Assembly: GCA_003132825.1 (NCBI GenBank)
Contig: PKYX01000006.1
Location: 8,629-14,402 of the forward strand
Origin: Acidobacteriaceae bacterium
Lineage (GTDB): Bacteria > Acidobacteriota > Terriglobia > Terriglobales > Acidobacteriaceae
DNA length: 5,774 nucleotides
Direction of reading: 5' to 3'
Shown here: piece by piece, positions 1 to 5,774 of the stretch
Position numbering within the stretch: position 1 is the stretch's first letter
How the letters are laid out: every line of letters begins with the position of its first letter
The notes under the pieces: model-generated
Databases searched by the model: none
Told to the model about the DNA's origin: nothing
Seen by the model: the letters and a program-made list of their open reading frames with translations, nothing else
Made by a program: the position numbers and the translations under genes

Positions 1-1260
1 ATCCCCGGCATCGGCTACTACATCTTTCTCGTGGCGTGGGGGATTCCGTTGGTTTTGCCCTACGTCATGGATCGGCTTGTAGCGCGCAAGCTTAGCGGAC
101 TCACGGCGACTCTAGTCTTTCCAACTGCATGGGCCGCGGCCGAGTACGTTGCTTCGCGGGGGCCATATGGAACTTGGGGATCGGCCGCCTATTCACAATA
201 TGGGAATTTGCCCCTCGTTCAGGTTCTCTCGGTGACGGGTTTGTGGGGCATCACGTTTCTGATGGGTTGGTTCGCGTCCATGTGCAACTGGATATGGGAA
301 GAAGGACTCGATTCCAAGCAAGTGCGCCGAGGATCCTGGCTATTCGCCGGAACGATTGCGACGGTGACGCTGCTGGGCGGCGCCCGCATCGCGCTGTTTC
401 CACCGTCTTCACAGACCGTGCGAGTGGCATCGATTTCGAAAAGGGCAGTAAAGCCGGGGCTCAGCGACGCCGTTGCGGGACGGATGTTTCAGGGGCAGGC
501 CACGAGCGAGGACATGGTTCTGATCCAGCCGTGGGTCACGGCCCTGCACGACGATTTACTGTCGCGAGCTGAACGGGAGATGCAAGCGGGCGCCCAGATT
601 GTGTTCTGGGGCGAGGCCAATGCGCCCGTTTTGAAAGAAGATGAAGCCGCATTGGTGACACGTGGTAGCGAGATGGCAGCGAAGTACCACGTTTACCTGG
701 GAATGGCTCTAGGCGTGTTGAACACCGGAAAAACCCGGCCATTCGAAAACAAGCTGGTCCTGATCCGGCCCAATGGACAGGTGGCGTGGGAATACAACAA
801 AACGCGGCCAGTACCAGGTGCTGAGGCGGGACTTCAAGTGCCGGGCGATGGCAAACTACGTGCGCTGGACACGCCCGACGGACGATTGAGTTCAATCATT
901 TGTTTCGACGGAGACTTCCCGCAATTGCTGGCACAGGCGGGAACTTTAGGGGCTGACGTGATGCTCGATCCGAGCAATGATTGGCGGGCGATAGACCCGT
1001 GGCACACGCAAATGGCGAGCTTCCGCGCCATTGAGCAAGGCTTCAACCTGATCCGGCAGACAAGTCAAGGACTCTCGGCCGCATTTGACTATCAAGGGCG
1101 ACGACTAGCCGCGATGGATCATTATCAGACCGCTGACTACGCGATGGTTTCCCAGGTTCCGACCAGAGGCGTACGCACGATCTATTCGCGGCTCGGGGAC
1201 TGGTTTGCCTGGTTGTGCCTGGCAGGACTGGGTCTACTAATGGTCCAGTCGGTGCGCTAA
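1..1260 (+). CDS. lnt: Apolipoprotein N-acyltransferase (Lnt), 5' end outside window
   Basis: Lnt transfers an acyl chain from a phospholipid to the N-terminal cysteine of diacylated lipoproteins, at the periplasmic face of the inner membrane. The frame is open from base 1, so the GTG at 31 is probably internal. 419 residues are visible against about 500 in the family, so roughly the first 80-100 are missing. Order seen: membrane helices with a family-like stretch (AEYVASRGPYGTWG, then SVTGLWGITFL), a last helix before the periplasmic part (about 340-400), a carbon-nitrogen hydrolase (nitrilase-like) domain (about 420-1150), and a C-terminal helix (about 1198-1250). The Glu-Lys-Cys triad is present: Glu at 613-615 (FWGEANAP), Lys at 799-801 (YNKTRPVPGAEAG), Cys at 901-903 (IICFDGDFP). 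The Glu eight residues after the Lys (823-825) matches E. coli E343. Asp at 907-909 replaces the Glu after the Cys-Tyr pair of E. coli. It converges on the minus-strand gene ending at 1456. Identification is firm. Confidence 0.92.
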   Translation: MPGIGYYIFLVAWGIPLVLPYVMDRLVARKLSGLTATLVFPTAWAAAEYVASRGPYGTWGSAAYSQYGNLPLVQVLSVTGLWGITFLMGWFASMCNWIWEEGLDSKQVRRGSWLFAGTIATVTLLGGARIALFPPSSQTVRVASISKRAVKPGLSDAVAGRMFQGQATSEDMVLIQPWVTALHDDLLSRAEREMQAGAQIVFWGEANAPVLKEDEAALVTRGSEMAAKYHVYLGMALGVLNTGKTRPFENKLVLIRPNGQVAWEYNKTRPVPGAEAGLQVPGDGKLRALDTPDGRLSSIICFDGDFPQLLAQAGTLGADVMLDPSNDWRAIDPWHTQMASFRAIEQGFNLIRQTSQGLSAAFDYQGRRLAAMDHYQTADYAMVSQVPTRGVRTIYSRLGDWFAWLCLAGLGLLMVQSVR

Positions 1261-1269
1261 GGGCCCACC

Positions 1270-1455
1270 TCATCCCAAGATGCGGCCGTCCTTGACTCTG
1301 GGACACTTTTTCACCCTGCCCTGCGTGTCGCGCACGCGGAGGAGTGGGCCTGGCATCTGTGCCGAGTGCGGCCATGCCTGATAGCGCCACCAGCTTGCGG
1401 TCAGGAAATTCCGCGACGATCCCGTAGGCGAATTCAACCAAGGTTTGTTTCGCAT
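1270..1455 (-). pseudogene. Possible remnant of an unrecognised gene, frame broken
   Basis: I do not recognise a family here. Read on the minus strand, one frame from about 1455 gives a protein-like stretch (LVEFAYGIVAEFPDRK, then LVALSGMAALGTDA). From about 1350 a second frame gives a plausible basic tail (PLLRVRDTQGRVKKC, PRVKDGRILG) and a TGA stop at 1270-1272. A single base change of frame near 1345-1355 would join them into one C-terminus of about 60 residues. The second frame also has an ATG at 1453-1455, directly after the stop of the gene at 1456, but its N-terminal half reads as low-quality protein. This may be the tail of a decayed gene, a sequencing indel, or chance. The interval has no strong terminator. 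Confidence 0.22.
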
Positions 1456-2397
1456 TCAGGGAGTTTTTTGCGGAACACGGGTTTGCGTCCAGGCGGCGGC
1501 GATGAGCGGCACAATTAGCGTCGTTCCGCCGATGAAAAAGTCGTCCAAGTGAGTGAGCAGGCTGATCGCAATCAGGCCGGCGCTTGTCAGGAGTCCGGGA
1601 AATATCCAGCGGTCGCGGACCTCACGCGCCCCTGGCGCCCGCCAACCAACAAGCAACGCCATCAGCGCGGCCCACACCCACGTATCCCCAAACAGGAGGA
1701 GCATACCGCCGCCGTTCCCATGGGCCAGCAGAGCGGCGCTTCGCACCGAGATGGCGATCAGGTTCAGACCCAGGACCCATGCGGCCACCCCTCGCCACGC
1801 TGCGAGCCCATGCAGGTGCTGGCCCAGCGTGAGACGCGACGACCCGCCGCCGCCCTGGGACACGGCAGCGCTCAAGTAAAATCCCGAAGCCATGAAAATC
1901 ACCAGCCCGGCTACCGCGATGGCTGTACGCGGCACAATGGGTACGCCAAAATAGCCGCCGATCACTGCCGCAAAGTCTGATCCGTTGCCTCGCAACCGGG
2001 CTGGTCCGGCTGTCGTCATCATCTGCAATCCGATGTAGGCAACTCCAAAGATCGCGAACCACGCAATAAAGGCCGTAACGGCGGCACCCGCTTTCGGGCG
2101 CAGAGCAGGCACGGCCACCAGGGCCAGTACTCCCAGCAGCATTGTAGCGAGGGGTGCCACACCGTTCATCAGCGCCAGCGCAGAAGGAGAAGCATTCGCA
2201 GCTACGGATGGATCCACTCCCACGGACGTGAGAGAAAGGAAATGACACGGCAATCCGGCAAGCCGTCCCACGACGAGATGGAAGCATTCGTGCAGTTCGG
2301 TGGATGCGAGATGGGCCAGCAGGGCGATAGCGGCCATACTCCACAAGCCCGTTCCATTGGAGGGCTCTGTGTCCCTTCCGACATCATCTCTGTTCAT
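1456..2397 (-). CDS. Putative M50-like (site-2-protease-like) membrane metallopeptidase
   Basis: A 313-residue polytopic membrane protein. An HExxH zinc-binding motif (H36, E37, H40 in ELHECFHLVVG) lies at the end of the first hydrophobic segment (about 21-48), as in intramembrane M50 proteases. Other likely helices are at about 73-97, 105-128, 157-180, 203-226, 232-251, 265-282 and 287-303. The NGVAPLATMLLG segment (78-89) recalls the Asn/Gly/Pro helix after the active site in M50-like proteins. The classical NxxPxxPLDG motif is not visible; D141 (GNGSDFAAVIGG) is a candidate third zinc ligand, by inference. A glycine run (182-185) sits in a loop. The ATG at 2395-2397 is chosen because it gives the longest frame; no good Shine-Dalgarno precedes it, and M21 is an alternative. 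The gene lies 79 bases after the broken membrane gene at 2477 and converges on lnt. Substrate unknown; it could also be a non-proteolytic HExxH membrane protein. Confidence 0.55.
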   Translation of the reverse strand: MNRDDVGRDTEPSNGTGLWSMAAIALLAHLASTELHECFHLVVGRLAGLPCHFLSLTSVGVDPSVAANASPSALALMNGVAPLATMLLGVLALVAVPALRPKAGAAVTAFIAWFAIFGVAYIGLQMMTTAGPARLRGNGSDFAAVIGGYFGVPIVPRTAIAVAGLVIFMASGFYLSAAVSQGGGGSSRLTLGQHLHGLAAWRGVAAWVLGLNLIAISVRSAALLAHGNGGGMLLLFGDTWVWAALMALLVGWRAPGAREVRDRWIFPGLLTSAGLIAISLLTHLDDFFIGGTTLIVPLIAAAWTQTRVPQKTP

Positions 2398-2476
2398 CAG
2401 AGGTTTATTCCGGAACTTGCGAAATTAAGGCACGGCGCCATTCATATCAAGCCCAAGTCCTAGCCGTCGAAAACAG

Positions 2477-3067
2477 TCATAGTACGTCGGTGCTTTCAAG
2501 TGATTGCGCGATTCTTCGGGCTCGAAACAATGCGGAGGCACAAGTGCCCCAAAGCAGGATTCCAGTTCCAAGCGAGGCCTGAGATCGCGATCGTATTCGA
2601 GCGAAACAGCGCCCAACAGAGAGCGCACCAAAGCATCATCAGGCTGCCGAGGACGCTGAGATTAGGCGCTCGAAAGATCTTTGCAAGTGGCAGAAAATGG
2701 AGGCCCACGATCATCGCACACCAGTCGGGCGCCAGGTAGGCGCGATAGAGTCGATTCGCCAAGATCGAAACGATAACAATTGCAAGGACCTCCATCAGCC
2801 CGATGAGCAAGAACCGCTTGAGGATGGTTGGCCGCGTGGCGGCACCCACTGCCGGGTACTTTTTGCGGAGCAGGCGGCCTTTTCGGATGAAGTATATTGA
2901 GCAAGCCCAAAGGAACCGTGCCATGAATCCAAACGGGGGACCAATGAATCCGTTGAACGCCTGGGCGTCCCCAGTCCCCACCCGAGCCAACCTGCTCCAA
3001 ACATCGCGACAATCAATGCGCCACGGCCTGCACGGATGACAGCTTCCGCCTGAAACGAAGGATCCAT
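2477..3067 (-). pseudogene. Small polytopic membrane protein gene with two compensating frameshifts
   Basis: Three reading segments join into one credible membrane protein. Segment 1 starts at ATG 3065-3067 with a strong ribosome binding site and gives MDPSFQAEAVIRAGRG followed by a helix (ALIVAMFGAGWLGWGLG). Segment 2, from about 2970 to 2590 in another frame, gives FIGPPFGFMARFLWACSIYF, a helix at FLLIGLMEVLAIVIVSILAN, the motif VGLHFLPLAKIF (about 2682-2708), and a further helix near LGSLMMLWCALCWALF. Segment 3, from about 2580 back in the first frame, gives ASLGTGILLWGTCASALFRA and ends at TGA 2477-2479. One base is lacking near the G runs at 2969-2983 and one is extra near 2578-2600, so the total of 591 bases is exactly 197 codons (196 residues). 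Left alone, segment 2 would end at 2496 with a poor hydrophilic tail. The VGLHFLPLA motif recalls small uncharacterised bacterial membrane proteins; no function can be given. Real decay and sequence error cannot be told apart here. Confidence 0.6.
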
Positions 3068-3254
3068 GCGCCGGTCCTCTATCGAAAAGCGACCATTGGG
3101 TCGACTTTCCATCTGTTGAAACTGAAAATCCTGCGGTTTTCTTCCGCGGTCACAACACCCTTCTTCGTATGTCAGTTCCAACTCTTCTAGGACCAGTCTT
3201 CCGCGACCTCGTAGCAGATCGAATTCGCCGAATGAGGCTGTAACCTCGATCTGT
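3068..3254. other. Intergenic gap, no gene recognised
   Basis: The 187 bases between the stop of the RraA-family gene and the start of the small membrane gene. One minus-strand frame is open throughout, but its translation is charged and unlike a known domain. Only a short GAGG/CCTC hairpin is seen near 3233-3246, with no T run, so no terminator is called. A promoter for the downstream gene may lie here but no clear -35/-10 pair is visible. Confidence 0.4.
3075..3080 (-). promoter_or_regulatory. Ribosome binding site fixing the start at 3067
   Basis: AGAGGA on the minus strand, seven bases before the ATG at 3065-3067. It decides the start of the frameshifted membrane gene, because the same frame stays open upstream to 3274 but has no comparable site, and that upstream part does not look like protein. 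Confidence 0.6.
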
Positions 3255-4211
3255 CTATTGTTGCTTTTTCTCAATCTCTTGCAGCCGTTTCTTTAAGTAC
3301 TCCTGATACTCCTGTTGCAGCTTCGGATCAGTCGGCGTGGAATAGATTTCGCTGGACTTATATTTTCCCTCATCGAACTTCTTCTTCGTCCATTCGTCGT
3401 GAATATGAATCTCGTCGGCACGGTCCAAGAGGTCTTTTACAGCTTGTGGGGGAACGAAGTACACGCCTTCTCGGTCGCCGACCACCAGATCGCCGGGCAT
3501 TACGGTCACGCCGCCAATTCGTATCGGGATATTGATGCCGGTCAGCATTACATTTCCGATCGGAGTTGGGTCGGCAGACCGGAAGTAGGCCGGCATATCG
3601 ATTTCCGACAGCCCATCCAGGTCCCGGACACTGCCATCCACGACCAGGCCCCCTGATTTTGTAGCTTTCATAACGTAATAGAAGAGATTGTCGCCGACGA
3701 TTGTCCCATTGACCTTCTTGCCGAACATGTCTACCACCAACACATCCCCGGGCTGCAGCAGGTCGATTGCGGTTTGGTTGGTGAGCCGAGCCATACCCAG
3801 GGCTTTTGCCTTGGACTTGGCGACGTCATCCACGTCCGACCGCAGCGGCATGAATTGCACGGTGAAAGCCCGTCCCACTAAGGTCTTCCCAGGATGCAAA
3901 ACCTGGAATCCGTCGGCGTACTGATTGTTGAACCCCTTCTGCTGAAGCACGGCCCAGACCTCCTCAGCCGAGAGACCGCGGGCCCGCTCAATCATGTCAT
4001 CCGGCACCTTGGGTCGTCCGTCCGGCAAACGGTCGAACGGGTTCTGAGCTGTGTAGTCGATCAAGTCTTGCTTCGAAAAGTTGATCAACTGGGCGTAGGA
4101 GGTGGGCGGGGCCGCGAACACCAACATAAGGGGCACGCACAACAATGCCGTTCTCATCACTCTGATTGCTAAGTTGGTCTCGGGGAGTTTCGCTTCGGCG
4201 GTATGCGTCAT
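3255..4211 (-). CDS. Exported RraA-family protein (aldolase/decarboxylase-like)
   Basis: A 318-residue protein of the RraA fold, which includes 4-hydroxy-4-methyl-2-oxoglutarate/4-carboxy-4-hydroxy-2-oxoadipate aldolases, oxaloacetate decarboxylases and the RNase E inhibitor RraA. Family marks in the C-terminal two thirds: GTIVGDNLFYY (about 169-179), GGLVVDGSVRDLDGL (187-201) with the Arg-Asp pair R196-D197 equivalent to the metal/substrate residues of the aldolases, and PGDLVVGDREGVYFVP (239-254). The N-terminus is unusual: basic residues R17 and R20, a hydrophobic core (about 21-34) and a signal-peptidase-like site SYA-Q after A40, so export to the periplasm is likely. The mature N-terminal extension (about 41-90, DLIDYTAQNPFDRLPDGRP) and the charged Lys/Glu-rich tail (about 274-318) are additions to the usual core of about 160-220 residues. 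The ATG at 4209-4211 is chosen for GGAG eight bases upstream. It is divergent from the ACS transporter gene, which suggests a role in organic-acid metabolism. Exact reaction unknown; RNase E control is unlikely for an exported protein. Confidence 0.85.
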   Translation of the reverse strand: MTHTAEAKLPETNLAIRVMRTALLCVPLMLVFAAPPTSYAQLINFSKQDLIDYTAQNPFDRLPDGRPKVPDDMIERARGLSAEEVWAVLQQKGFNNQYADGFQVLHPGKTLVGRAFTVQFMPLRSDVDDVAKSKAKALGMARLTNQTAIDLLQPGDVLVVDMFGKKVNGTIVGDNLFYYVMKATKSGGLVVDGSVRDLDGLSEIDMPAYFRSADPTPIGNVMLTGINIPIRIGGVTVMPGDLVVGDREGVYFVPPQAVKDLLDRADEIHIHDEWTKKKFDEGKYKSSEIYSTPTDPKLQQEYQEYLKKRLQEIEKKQQ

Positions 4212-4219
4212 CGGTTTGT

Positions 4220-4223
4220 CTCC
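4220..4223 (-). promoter_or_regulatory. Ribosome binding site for the RraA-family gene
   Basis: GGAG on the minus strand, eight bases before the ATG at 4209-4211. It favours this start over the longer frame that begins at 4298 and over the later Met at the signal-peptide core, which has only a weak AGAG before it. Confidence 0.55.
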
Positions 4224-4299
4224 GGTATGGGAAATCGCTCGGTGGCTGCTCGTGCGAGCAGAGTCGTTCCTGAAGCTGAGGAAACCTTTCAAATTCACG

Positions 4300-4311
4300 T
4301 TGATTTGTCAA
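4300..4311. promoter_or_regulatory. Short inverted repeat in the divergent promoter region
   Basis: TTGATTTGTCAA has TTGA/TCAA arms around a four-base centre and is flanked by a wider CGTT/AACG pair (4298-4314). It lies in the 126-base region between the divergent RraA-family and transporter genes, where an operator is expected. The minus-strand reading contains TTGACA, a consensus -35 hexamer, at 4306-4311, but no good -10 follows at 15-18 bases. Short palindromes like this also arise by chance. Confidence 0.25.
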
Positions 4312-4337
4312 ACGACACTTCCTGGGGCGGGGTTACA

Positions 4338-5657
4338 ATGTGTCGCGTCTCCGACATGAATATACTTCGCGGCCGAGTGCGATGGGTTCTGATCTTCTGG
4401 ATGTTTGTGATCAGCGCGGTGTCCTATCTGGATCGCGTGAACATTTCGATCGCCGGCCCCTCCATCGAGCGGGAATTTCATTTGGACCACATCCAGATGG
4501 GATGGGTGTTTAGCGCTTGGGTGTTAGGATACGCCTTGTTTCAAGCGCCTAGCGGCCGCTTGGCCGATCGGTTCGGGCCGCGAAACATTGTGACGCTGGG
4601 AGCGGCGTGGTGGGCCCTGTTCACCGCCCTTACGGGATTCGCGCCGGCGCGTGTCGCAGGGGCCCTCGGGATCCTGCTGGTGACGCGCTTCGCTCTCGGA
4701 ATCGGTGAGTCGGTGGTCTTTCCCGCGAGCAACCGGCTGGTTGCGGCCTGGATTCCGTCCCAGGAGCGCGGCATCGCCAATGGGGTGATCTTCGCCGGAG
4801 TCGGCGCGGGAGCAGGGATCACACCGCCTCTCATTACCTATGTCCTTGTGCATTACGGGTGGCGCTGGTCGTTTGCCATCAGCGCGCTGATCGGGCTAGC
4901 GGCTGGCCTCGTGTGGTTCTTGGTGGCCCGCGACCATCCTCACGAGCACCCCTGGATGGACCGAGACGAGGCTGCGTATATCGACGCTGGACTACCGCAG
5001 TCCGCGCCCGCGGTCCGGGGCGGGACGACGCTTCCCTGGCGGACGATTCTCGCCAGCAAGGATGTGCGAGCCATCACCTTGAGCTACTTTTGTTATGGCT
5101 ACGTTGCGTACATCTTCTTCACCTGGTTCTTTAGCTATCTCAGCACCGTGCGCGGCCTAAATTTAAAGTCGAGCGCTTACTATGCGATGCTGCCCTTTGC
5201 GGCCATGGCTATCTGTTCGCCGCTCGGCGGGTGGATCAGCGACCGTTTGACCAAGCGTTACGGAGGGCGGATCGGTCGCTGCGGCTTGGCCGGAGCGAGC
5301 ATCGCCCTGGCGGCGGTTTTCGTTGGTTTAGGGACGCATGCTCAGGATGCCCGAGTGGCCAGCCTGATTTTGGCCGGAGGCGCCGGTGCTTTGTATCTTT
5401 CGCAGAGCGCCTATTGGTCGGTTAGCTCCGATATCGCCGGCCTTTCGGCTGGGTCGGTCTCCGGCGTGATGAACATGGGCAACCAGATCGGGGGCGCGGT
5501 TACTGCCTCTTTAACTCCGCTGATTGCCAAGCATTTCGGCTGGGGGATGTCATTTCGCGTGGCGGCAGGATTCTGCGCCGTGGGCGCTCTCACCTGGCTG
5601 GCGGTCGACCCGGAGCAGAAACTTACACCCATTCCGATGCAGGAAGTGCCGATCTGA
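4338..5657 (+). CDS. ACS-family MFS transporter (organic anion/sugar-acid:H+ symporter)
   Basis: A 439-residue, 12-helix major facilitator of the anion:cation symporter family (relatives: galactonate DgoT, hexuronate ExuT, glucarate/galactarate GudP), in the inner membrane. Family signs: YLDRVNISIAGPSI at about 30-43, MFS motif A GRLADRFGPR at 73-82, and RFALGIGESVVFPASN at 117-132. D32, R33, R117 and E124 match DgoT D46, R47, R126 and E133, the proton-coupling and substrate residues, so proton symport of a carboxylate is a good inference. The two six-helix halves are joined by a central loop near residues 200-245. A second-half signature (GGWISDRLTKRYGG) is also present. Length is normal. 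The start is uncertain: ATG 4338 (after a G-rich stretch) or ATG 4356; the longer frame from 4203 overlaps the divergent gene and adds non-membrane residues. The gene is divergent from the RraA-family gene and probably heads an operon with the gene at 5726. Substrate unknown. Confidence 0.9.
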   Translation: MCRVSDMNILRGRVRWVLIFWMFVISAVSYLDRVNISIAGPSIEREFHLDHIQMGWVFSAWVLGYALFQAPSGRLADRFGPRNIVTLGAAWWALFTALTGFAPARVAGALGILLVTRFALGIGESVVFPASNRLVAAWIPSQERGIANGVIFAGVGAGAGITPPLITYVLVHYGWRWSFAISALIGLAAGLVWFLVARDHPHEHPWMDRDEAAYIDAGLPQSAPAVRGGTTLPWRTILASKDVRAITLSYFCYGYVAYIFFTWFFSYLSTVRGLNLKSSAYYAMLPFAAMAICSPLGGWISDRLTKRYGGRIGRCGLAGASIALAAVFVGLGTHAQDARVASLILAGGAGALYLSQSAYWSVSSDIAGLSAGSVSGVMNMGNQIGGAVTASLTPLIAKHFGWGMSFRVAAGFCAVGALTWLAVDPEQKLTPIPMQEVPI

Positions 5658-5666
5658 GGCGGCGCT

Positions 5667-5729
5667 ATGCTCAATCACGCTCATCGTGCAGAGGAGCTCA
5701 CGAACCTTTCGAAGCAGGAGGCGGGATGA
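5667..5729 (+). CDS. Possible 20-residue leader ORF coupled to the next gene
   Basis: ATG at 5667 opens a 20-codon frame (MLNHAHRAEELTNLSKQEAG) ending in TGA at 5727-5729. GAGG at 5656-5659 sits seven bases upstream and overlaps the transporter stop codon. Its stop overlaps the ATG at 5726 in an ATGA arrangement typical of translational coupling. It has no similarity that I recognise. It may be a short coupling peptide, the 5' end of the downstream gene displaced by an indel, or chance. Confidence 0.25.
   Translation: MLNHAHRAEELTNLSKQEAG
5716..5721 (+). promoter_or_regulatory. Strong Shine-Dalgarno for the gene at 5726
   Basis: A perfect AGGAGG, four bases before ATG 5726. The spacing is short but usable, and it is the best ribosome binding site in the window. 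It supports a real gene start at the right edge. Confidence 0.6.
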
Positions 5730-5774
5730 TCAAACTTGTCGGGGCTAGAGGCCTAAAGCGAAGCGCGTTCGCTC
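5726..5774 (+). CDS. Start of an unidentified gene, cut by window end
   Basis: ATG 5726 begins an open frame reading MIKLVGARGLKRSAFA up to the window edge. Evidence is the AGGAGG just upstream, the same strand, and the 68-base distance from the transporter stop, which suggests co-transcription with it. Sixteen residues are too few to name a family. By context it may be an enzyme acting on the transported acid, but that is only inference. Confidence 0.5.
   Translation, partial: MIKLVGARGLKRSAFA

Noticed and set aside
1323..1337. GCGTG/CACGC hairpin as a terminator between the convergent genes
   Set aside because: The stem is only 5 bp and no T run follows on either strand.
1549..1980. Plus-strand open frames across the HExxH membrane gene
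   Set aside because: They are antisense, rich in Arg/Pro/His and without domains; the minus-strand frame has a clear helix pattern and motif.
2425..2631. Minus-strand 68-codon frame as a separate small gene
   Set aside because: It is the third frame through the 3' end of the small membrane gene, starts inside it, has no ribosome site, and lacks membrane or domain character.
3131..3152. CTGCGG/CCGCGG hairpin as a terminator
   Set aside because: The pairing includes a G-T wobble on one strand and a mismatch on the other, with no T run in the proper place.
4212..4298. Longer N-terminus for the RraA-family protein, from 4298
   Set aside because: The GGAG site before ATG 4211 fits better, and the extra 29 residues would precede a signal peptide that already has a full n-region.
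4203..4337. Longer N-terminus for the transporter, from ATG 4203
   Set aside because: It overlaps the start of the divergent RraA-family gene, has no Shine-Dalgarno and adds 45 residues unlike any ACS-family N-terminus.
4334..4339. TACAAT as a -10 box for the transporter gene
   Set aside because: It overlaps the ATG at 4338, and no -35 lies at normal spacing (TTGTCA at 4305-4310 is 23 bases away). If real, the start would have to be ATG 4356.

Overview
The window is a bacterial chromosomal segment, moderately GC-rich, with no RNA genes, CRISPR array or intact mobile element visible. The lipoprotein-maturation enzyme Lnt implies a Gram-negative (diderm) envelope. An exported RraA-family protein beside an ACS-type transporter makes me think of soil Acidobacteria (Solibacter/Bryobacter-like). 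That placement is an impression from gene content, not something the sequence proves.

Layout from left to right: (1) 1-1260, plus strand, the C-terminal part (419 residues) of an apolipoprotein N-acyltransferase that begins before the window. (2) 1261-1455, a convergent gap with an unrecognised minus-strand protein-like remnant that reads well only if the frame changes once. (3) 1456-2397, minus strand, a multi-spanning membrane protein with an HExxH motif, resembling M50/site-2-protease-like metallopeptidases. (4) 2477-3067, minus strand, a small multi-spanning membrane protein gene split by two apparent, compensating single-base frameshifts. (5) 3255-4211, minus strand, a secreted RraA-family protein. 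(6) 4212-4337, a divergent promoter region. (7) 4338-5657, plus strand, an ACS-family (MFS) organic-anion symporter. (8) 5667-5729, a possible tiny leader ORF whose stop overlaps the start of the next gene. (9) 5726 to the window end, the first 16 codons of an unidentified gene with a strong ribosome binding site.

How the genes may work together: the divergent RraA/ACS-transporter pair is the only clear functional unit. It suggests uptake and breakdown of a carboxylic or sugar acid, with the gene starting at 5726 probably in the same operon as the transporter. The genes between 1456 and 3067 share strand with the RraA gene but are separated from it and from each other by 79-187 bases, so they need not be one operon. 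I see no convincing new defence or mobile system. The most unusual items are the twice-frameshifted membrane gene, the signal peptide on the RraA-family protein, the remnant at 1270-1455, and the coupled leader ORF at the right edge.
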